NCBI GenBank assembly: GCA_030620095.1
Contig: JAUTXW010000325.1
Location: 1,346,501 to 1,410,500, forward strand
Reading direction: 5' to 3'
DNA: 64,000 bases
Source: Kuschelorhynchus macadamiae
Lineage: Eukaryota; Arthropoda; Insecta; Coleoptera; Curculionidae
Shown here: positions 57,095 to 64,000 of the stretch, piece by piece
Position numbering within the stretch: position 1 is the first letter of the stretch
Layout: each line of letters starts with the position of its first letter
The notes under the pieces: generated by a model
Seen by the model: the letters and a program-made list of their open reading frames with translations, nothing else
The model's database searches: none
Told to the model about the DNA's origin: nothing
Translations under genes and position numbers: made by a program

Positions 57095-57102
57095 GTCATG
57101 AC

Positions 57103-57440
57103 TATGCCATATTACTAAAATTGGAAAAATTGTATCTTATTTGTATTAAAGGGTTCCACAATATTATATCTACGACGATGGAAAGTATTTTACCACTTGT
57201 ATTAGACCAAGACTATTTATAACATAGTCATGACTATACCATATTACTAAAAGTGGTAAATTCTATCATATTTGCATTAAAGTTTTCCACAATATTACTC
57301 CATATTATATTATCAGGTAAACGAAAATGGAAAGTCTTGTACCACTTGTATTGGACCGAATTTTACTAAAAGTAAAATTTGTGAATTTTATTTTATTTGC
57401 TTTAAAGTTTTCCACAATATTTTTATTTGATGATAAACAC
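57103..57440. repeat. Minisatellite of array unit 2, right of the hAT insertion
   Basis: Two to three units at about 130-bp spacing with CCATATTACTAAAATTGG, TTCCACAATATTA and TTACCACTTGTATTAGACC. ATAGTCATGACTATACCATA at about 57,224 is a paralogous empty site for the hAT insertion. Confidence 0.75.
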
Positions 57441-57479
57441 AGTATGAAATAAGTACTCGTTTATATTCCGCTCTTTTCA

Positions 57480-58437
57480 GAGCTCATCAAGTTATATATC
57501 AAATATAGATACTGAGCTATATGTGAACACAAGACTTTTTTCCCACAAGAATTTATTTTGGTTGTCTACCGCTTTCGGGAGTTTTGTATCTATGCCCCAT
57601 CTTTAGAACCAGTACAAGAATTAATTAAAAATTAAATCTATCAAATCTAACCACACTCGTCAATCCCACTTCTAAAAAAAAAACAAGAAAAAACGATACA
57701 TACAATTCACTCAGTCAAATGTTGCACATTCATAATACTTATTCATAAAAATCAGAAGCAATGTAAATCTAAAATTAATAAATACACCAAAAGACAAACA
57801 AATAAAAAACAATCCCCAGAGAGCTATTTTAAGCAATTAGCCGGTAAACAAGAAAATATAACTGTTTATCATTTAAAACGTTAATAGTATGCTATTTTTA
57901 TATTACAGTTCTTTCTTACGGTGTTCCAAACTATTTAAACACTAACTATTAAAAAATACCTCCTAGGTAAGAGAAAAAAATACAAACTTTTATGATATAC
58001 TGGACCAACATTTTTTAGAAAACAAGGAGAAAAGGAAATTTCCATCAAAGTTCTGTTGTGCTTTAAGGTTTAGTTGTTTTTTTGTTATGCCTTCAAATTG
58101 CGAGGATTTCAAGATTATTTAAAATATGTGTTTTGGACAGATGTGTAATATTTAAAAATTTTTGTCGATATAGAAAGAATGATTCGTGTCCAGGATATGT
58201 TTTGCAAAAATGGATCCTTCGGAATTATTTCTTATATGCGTTGGTTGTTCTTTCTGGTTTTTAAACGTCTGTAAGTTCTACCCACATATGTTGCCTGGCT
58301 GTGCAAGCAACTTTATAAATACCATACTTTAGTAAAATATCGGTTTTATCTTTATTATTTCTTACAGCTTTACTTATGGTATTGTAAGTTTTGAAAGGGT
58401 TACTGTAATATCATGTTTTTTTAAATAATGGTCATAT
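57480..58437 (-). pseudogene. Penelope-like element fragment with GIY-YIG and 3' motif
   Basis: The minus strand reads TYNTISKAVRNNKDKTDILL, then GIYKVACTARQHMWV, where frames combine as GIY...YVGRTYRRLKTRK (GIY-YIG core), then FAKHILDTNHSFYID and ILHICPKH (58,080-58,400). Downstream at 57,568-57,606 lies CTAAAGATGGGGCATAGAT then CTCCCGAAAGCGG, a version of the 3' motif seen at 27 kb. Frameshifts and stops are present. It ends abruptly at the start of array block copy 3. Confidence 0.7.
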
Positions 58438-58440
58438 TAT

Positions 58441-58670
58441 CAAGGGATTCCATGCGACAAATTTACTGTGAGTTGAGAATACCGAGAAAGGTTTCACTAC
58501 GCCTTAGAGTGCAAGGAAATCATTCTGATTTCAATCGATTATCAGATCGTTGAAGAATTATCGCATGGTACTTTTGTATGTTCATTTAACAAAATCTACA
58601 GAGGTAATTCTCCAGGAATATTCTACACTTTTATAGGTTAGGTTATAAATAAAAAAAAATTAAAAATAAG
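58441..58670 (+). repeat. Conserved array block, copy 3
   Basis: ATTCCATGCGACAAATTTAC to CATTTATTTAAAAAATGA, as in copies 1 and 2, preceded by GGTCATATTATCAAGGG. Unit 3 is not continued beyond this block. Confidence 0.8.
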
Positions 58671-58680
58671 CATTTATTTA

Positions 58681-58969
58681 AAAAATGATCCAGTTCAACC
58701 AACCCTACCCGTAATTTGATGAATAACATCATAAATAAATTGGGAAGTGGAAAAATTAAAGGCCTATTAAAATCCCTAGAAAATCATTTCAAGTTCATAA
58801 TAGCAGCGTTGAACCCGGGAGAAATCCAATCAAAAACCTTAAATACGGTTTACAGCAATTGTGTTTCAGTTTTTCCTTTGTACAATTCGTAGTTAATCAG
58901 TTTATTAAAATATATCTAACATTTTGATTCTGGAGATGGTATGCAAAATGGCTTGAAAATCGTATATTC
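58681..58969. other. Unassigned spacer
   Basis: No gene or repeat recognised. Confidence 0.35.
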
Positions 58970-59460
58970 AGTTTTGTTACCCTAAACAACCCTATATCTT
59001 CAGTAACCCCATCGGGATGGAACAGCCCTCTAAAAAAATATTTTATTTCAACAGGCTATTACCTTTTTAAGAAACGGCGAAACGCGTCAAATTTCTTTTA
59101 TTTTTTGTACCAATATAACTAACTTTTTTTTACTATATAGGATAGCCCTAGCGATATGAAGCAGCCACCAAAAAATGAGAATATGATTTTATTTTAAAAC
59201 GGTTATTTAAAAAAAAAGGACGAAACAGGTGATTTCTTTTTTTATAAAATGTTTTTTCCACTATACCTGGCAATATATACATTTTTTTTTCTTTGAGCTA
59301 AGCTCACCTTGGGGAGTAAAACGGCAAAATACGTCTAATTTATTATGTTTTTATAAATATAAACCTCCACTTGAGAAAATCATTGACATTTATACAAATA
59401 AGGTGAATTACTATGTTTTGCCAAAATATATTTTTTACAGCTTAATTTGAAGTTTAAATG
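58970..59460. repeat. Degenerate tandem repeats of about 140 bp
   Basis: Three loose units, each with a CCCTAT...GCGATATGAAGCAGCC / CATCGGGATGGAACAGCC block, an A-rich middle, and GGCGAAACGCGTCAAATTTC / GACGAAACAGGTGATTTC / CGGCAAAATACGTCTAATTT near 59,076, 59,219 and 59,322. No maintained protein frame. Confidence 0.45.
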
Positions 59461-61340
59461 GAGTATACGTTTGTTGATATATTTAAAACCTTAAACTCTT
59501 ACGTTACTTTAAGACAATGAAAATTTTTATAAAAAAAAAATTGAACCGACGAAAAAGCACTAAAAAGTAAAAAGTAATATGTTTTTCCGCACTGAAAATT
59601 TGACTTTATGAAGTCAGTGTCAAACTAATTCTTAATTACTCAATTACAATCAAACATTTATATATTGAAAGCCTACTTATAGGTATACCACATTAAGTAG
59701 ACATGATCTTTATTTGATACCGACTACATAAATCAAATTTTCCATGTGGAATAAAATAATATTAGTAACTTTTTAGTGCTAGATAAAACACTTTTTGTTA
59801 ATATTGTTTTTGTTTTCTTTTGCCAGCCCAGAATTTGAAATTCCTAACTTTATAGGGGGGAGGTAGGCCTAATTACGAAACTTTTGTTACTTTTCGTAAT
59901 GTTACTCGTGAACCACGTTAACATCTAATGTTACACTTACCTAGGTTCAAACGCATAAAAGAATAGTAAAATCCTTTGTTTGGTGCGTATCCCGCTGCGT
60001 ACAATGTTTATACAAAAAAAATCCTTTTACCACCTACTATTGTTATCGGTTCACTAAATGAAACACTCTGTACAACAGAAACTCCGTTCATCTTCCTGTG
60101 TGGCTGAAAACGTGAATAGACTAATAATTAGTACGGACGCAGCGCTGTCTGGCTACCACATTTCGCAATCCGCCAAATCTCAAAGGAACAAAATGCCGAC
60201 AAGAATACTTTAGCTCGGGTATCCTATTGTTGAATAACTTTAGTAAAACAGGTATTTAAAATCTGCAACGAATTTCAGAGCCGGGCGCAAAGACATATTT
60301 ATATAATAATATTTGGCCCGGTGACATAGCTTTCAACCACTGTTATTTCAACACTCTCGAGAAGTAGATACGAGGGTTGCGCATTAATTACTAACTTTAA
60401 AAGTGTACTAACTACTACCATTTGTTATTTGTTGGCAGCGACGCTTTAATATACTCAGTTTAACTTATTTTCTTCTAGAATAGTTTTAAATGTGTTCAGA
60501 TTATTTGTTGCGTTTAGATTGACAAACAAAAATCTTTTTTTGGTTTTTTCGCAACTGAATAAAAATATTTAACTTTAAATTAATTTTTAATTAATTTAAA
60601 TTAATTAAATATCTGCTTCAATTAATTTAAAGTTAAATATTTTTATGAAGAACATCAGGCTTCTCACTTCCCTAGATTTACTACCAAACGTCAAGCGCTC
60701 CGTACAGAAACGGCCACCACGTTTTTAACACCATATGGTACTAGCACAAACAGAATAAGTTCACAAAAAAAAATAAATCTTTCAGTTCGTCTAAATCCTA
60801 GCTACATAAAGCTGAATAAGTCTCCCGATGCTAAGCAGAAAATATTAGATTATTAACATCTCAGTTCATTTATATCTCCTATAGAAGTCTTTTTTTTAAC
60901 AAACATATCCATCCTCTGTCTCCGTCGTGATTTTGAAGGTTGAATTCTAAACGCTTCTAAAACTTTCAGTAACTATTTTTAAAAAAATCAACTCAAACCT
61001 AGAGATAAAATGATATTTAACGCAAAAGATACTTTATAAAACATTTTGCTTCTTTTTACCACCATTACCAAGGATGAAATTTCTAAAAATCCAAAATTGA
61101 TGGAATAATCGCCCTAGTAGGTGAAATTTCAAAAAAATCTAAAGTGATGTTTAGATAATTATTTTTGAAAAAAATATCATTTAGTTGAAAATATATCGAA
61201 AAATATATTAAACAATTATTTTTAAAAGCCACTAACATCAGAAGCCCCTAAAACTGAACTTAGCTGAAGAGATATTGTAAAAAAGGAAAAACACATTCAC
61301 TCCTCAATATACCTCCTACCGGTGGAATTATGAAAACCCA
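59461..61340. other. Mostly unassigned sequence
   Basis: 60,050-60,400 is less AT-rich and unique within the window, without a recognised frame. From about 61,030 on there are loose relatives of the subunits of the 1.34-kb repeat (ATTTAGTTGAAAATATAT, CACTAACATCAGAAG). Confidence 0.35.
60559..60646. repeat. Perfect 26-bp inverted repeat, 36-bp loop
   Basis: ATAAAAATATTTAACTTTAA continuing to ATTAAT at 60,559-60,584 is exactly inverted at 60,621-60,646. The loop itself is rich in AATTAATT. Noncoding. Confidence 0.85.
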
Positions 61341-64000
61341 GAGGTATCGTAGAAGTTAAAACACACTTTGCCCCCTTAAGAGTGAAATTTGGAGCACTTT
61401 AGACATTCGTTTTTAGATGAGTATTTCTAAAAGCCTTTGAATCGCGAGGAAGAAATTTTTAGACAATTAACTTTGAAAGCCACTAACGAAAGAATTCTTT
61501 TAAAATCCCATTGAGTTGAAGATATATTGTAAAAAAAATAAACATATTCTACTCATTTTCACGCCTCAAGAAACTATTTTCTAAAGCCGTTGATAAAAGA
61601 TTCGGCATTTCACCCTCTTAAGAGTAGAATATCGAGACATCGAGAAATTGATTTTTAAGCTACTATTTTAAATAAAAGTTGTTAAAAAGTTTAGTCTTAA
61701 AAATTCATTTAGTTGAAGAGATAAAATTAAAATAATTAAACACACAGTTCATCCCTTTTCAGCTTTTTAAGGGTGACAGTTCGAAATATCCAGAAATTGG
61801 TTGTTAGATAATTAATTTTCAGAGCCCGTGACGAAAGAACTGTTCTAAATACTTATTTAGTTAAAAAGATCTCGTAAAAGAAGTAGAAACACATTTCACC
61901 ATTTTTCACCCCCTTAATGGTGGAATTTCCAAAAATTCAAAAATAAACAGATTTTTTAGATAACTATTATTGAAAATATATAGATGAAAAAGTTGTTTTT
62001 AGATAACTATTGTTTTAAGCTTTATTTAGTCATCGAAATATTAAGACCAAGGAGAAAAACCCTTTACCTAAATCATGTACACCAAAATGCAAAAATGTCT
62101 TCAAAGTTGACAAAAATTGCCACCGTAAAAAAATTACTGAAAAGCCCAAAATACCAACTCAAAGTAAAAAATTCCACCACAATGCCATGAATGTCAATCC
62201 TTTAATAGGTCTACATACCTAGTATAAACCTCCCGGGATGGTGAAGGGCAGTTCCAACACTCGCGTTTTCCGCCAAAACTAAGTCAGTTATCATTTGCTC
62301 CAATGTTAATTTCCGGGAGAAATATTTAGTTCGGATTTTCTGGTCGCTCCCGGCCAGTTTGCTATGCTACCGGAAACCTACATTTTGACAAAGTTTTGAA
62401 TTTACTTGTAGAGTAGTCGTTCCGTCAGTCAGGATTAGAGATGGGCGGTTTATCCATATATCGTTAGATCAGCGACATATCGAATAACAATAGGTAAATC
62501 AGAAAATATCGATATATGGATAAATGCCGATAGGTAACTGATAATATCTATAGATAGCCGAGAACACCAATAGTTATAAGTAAAGTACATATTTACAAGC
62601 AAATTATGCGCCACATGAATGTTTGAAGACCTTTTTTTATCTTCAATAATTTTGTCACAAATATATCGATAGGTAGTATCAGAGGTATCGTAGAAGTTAA
62701 AACACACTTTGCCCCCTTAAGAGTGAAATTTGGAGCACTTTAGACATTCGTTTTTAGATGAGTATTTCTAAAAGCCTTTGAATCGCGAGGAAGAAATTTT
62801 TAGACAATTAACTTTGAAAACCACTAACGAAAGAATTCTTTTAAAATCCCATTGAGTTGAAGATATATTGTAAAAAAAATAAACATATTCTACTCATTTT
62901 CACGCCTCAAGAAACTATTTTCTAAAGCCGTTGATAAAAGATTCGGCATTTCACCCTCTTAAGAGTAGAATATCGAGACATCGAGAAATTGATTTTTAAG
63001 ATACTATTTTAAAAAAAAGTTGTTAAAAAGTTTAGTCTTAAAAATTCATTTAGTTGAAGAGGTAAAATTAAAATAATTAAAAACACAGTTCATCCCTTTT
63101 CAGCTTTTTAAGGGTGACAGTTCGAAATATCCAGAAATTGGTTGTTAGATAATTCATTTTCAGAGCCCGTGACGAAAGAGCTGTTCTAAATACTTATTTA
63201 GTTAAAAATATCTCGTAAAAGAAGTAGAAACACATTTCACCATTTTTCACCCCCTTAATGGTGGAATTTCCAAAAATTCAGAAATAAACAGTTTTTTAGA
63301 TAACTATTATTGAAAATATATAGATGAAAAAGTTGTTTTTAGATAACTATTGTTTTAAGCTTTATTTAGTCAATGAAATATTAAGACCAAGGAGAAAAAC
63401 CTCTTACCTAAATCATGTACACCAAAATGCAAAAATGTCTTCAAAGTTGACAAAAATTGCCACCGTAAAAAAATACTGAAAAGCCTAAAATGCCAACTCA
63501 AAGTAAAAAATTCCATCACAATGCCATGAATGTCAATCCCTTAATAGGTCCACATACCTAGTATAAACCTCCCGGGATGGTGAAGGGCAGTTCCAACACT
63601 CGCGTTTTCCGTCAAAACTAAGTCAGTTATCATTTGATCAAATGTTAATTTCCGGGAGAAATATTTAGTTCGGATTTTCTGGTCACTCCCGGCCAGTTTG
63701 CTTTGCTACCGAAAACCTACCTTTTGACAAAGTTTTGAATTTACTTTTAAAGTAGTCGTTCCGTCAGTCAGGATTAGAGATGGGCGGTTTATCGATATAT
63801 CGTTAGATTAGCGACATATCGAATAACAATAGGTAAATAAGAAAATGTCGATATATGGATAAATGCCGATAGGTAACTGATAATATCTATAGATAGCCGA
63901 GAACACCGATAGTTATAAGTAAACTACATTTATTTACAAGCAAATTATGCGCAACATGAATGTTTGAAGACCTTTTTTTTTTGATCTTCAATAATTTTGT
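61341..64000 (+). repeat. 1,341-bp tandem duplication, second unit cut by the window end
   Basis: GAGGTATCGTAGAAGTTAAA begins at 61,341 and again at 62,682, and the two units stay nearly identical up to the window end. Each unit contains smaller degenerate subunits of about 150-190 bp (TTTAGTTGAAGAGATAAAAT, TAAGGGTGACAGTTCGAAAT, TTAATGGTGGAATTTCCAAA) and a closing section rich in ATCGATA-like words (TATCGATATATCGTTAGAT). The 60-85-codon frames inside differ between units by indels. No gene is called. Confidence 0.9.

Larger units (their letters stand above)
50131..58680. repeat. Array of large repeat units with a conserved 5' block
   Basis: The block ATTCCATGCGACAAATTTAC...GAGTTGAGAATACCGAGA...GGTAATTCTCCAGGAAT starts units at about 50,132, 52,703 and 58,447, with a short extra start at 50,437. 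Units one and two share, in order, the block, an AT-rich section with AGTTATTGGCAATAAAA and CAGTTACTGGCATGCTTATT, pogo-like transposase debris, AATATGTCTAAATAATCATT, and a degenerate minisatellite. Unit two is longer because it holds an inserted hAT element. Divergence between units is moderate. Confidence 0.75.

Noticed and set aside
50131..58680. CRISPR-like interpretation of the repeated blocks
   Set aside because: Repeat units are hundreds to thousands of bases, irregular, and lie in an arthropod-type genome with introns and hAT/piggyBac elements.
62446..62707. 85-codon frame in the 1.34-kb repeat as a gene
   Set aside because: Indels between the two tandem units break it; repeat sequence.

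Overview
The window looks like AT-rich nuclear DNA from an arthropod, most likely an insect. The evidence is the mix of mobile elements: Tc1/mariner relics (DD34D and DD41D types), piggyBac, hAT and pogo transposons, Penelope-like retroelements with GIY-YIG endonucleases, several non-LTR retrotransposon clades, tRNA-derived SINEs and long (TA)n arrays. There is no bacterial-style coding density, operon, rRNA or CRISPR array. A large, repeat-rich genome such as a beetle's would fit, but the order cannot be fixed from this sequence. No host protein-coding gene was recognised, so the window is probably intergenic or intronic.

Layout. 1-5.3 kb: a long-TIR DNA element, then (TA)n arrays broken up by a short 'AAACGGC' repeat and two near-identical 157-bp mariner-type MITEs. 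5.7-6.7 kb: SINEs and a LINE tail. 7.9-10.4 kb: two different non-LTR retrotransposon relics joined together. 11.3-12.8 kb: a giant foldback palindrome. 14.4-17.5 kb and 30.5-31.5 kb: tandem repeats of about 125 bp, partly flanked by inverted repeats. 18.6-20.2, 27.0-28.3 and 57.5-58.4 kb: three Penelope-like loci. 21.7-23.7, 41.4-43.2 and 47.7-49.1 kb: three DD41D-type (DUF4817-like) transposon relics with long complex termini, the second inserted in a mariner. 32.5-34.8 kb: a decayed hAT. 43.7-46.1 kb: a piggyBac with TTAA duplications, inserted in a SINE-linked repeat. 50.1-58.7 kb: an array of large units, each carrying pogo-like transposase debris and a degenerate minisatellite, and containing an apparently intact hAT element. 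61.3-64 kb: a 1,341-bp tandem duplication running off the window end.

The best functional candidate is the hAT element at 54,679-57,094. It has 13-bp perfect TIRs, a perfect 8-bp target duplication, an uninterrupted two-exon transposase of 490 residues with a zinc finger, and subterminal repeats. Everything else with protein homology is broken by frameshifts, stops or deletions, except a short uninterrupted GIY-YIG reading frame in the Penelope locus near 27.4 kb.

Most observations concern insertion history: nested insertions, target duplications and paralogous empty sites that can be read directly. The most unusual signals are the Penelope-associated CTGAAGA...CGAAACGT motifs, which resemble hammerhead ribozyme cores, and hAT insertion at the exact centre of a 20-bp palindrome. 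All identifications come from reading translations by eye; no database search was run.
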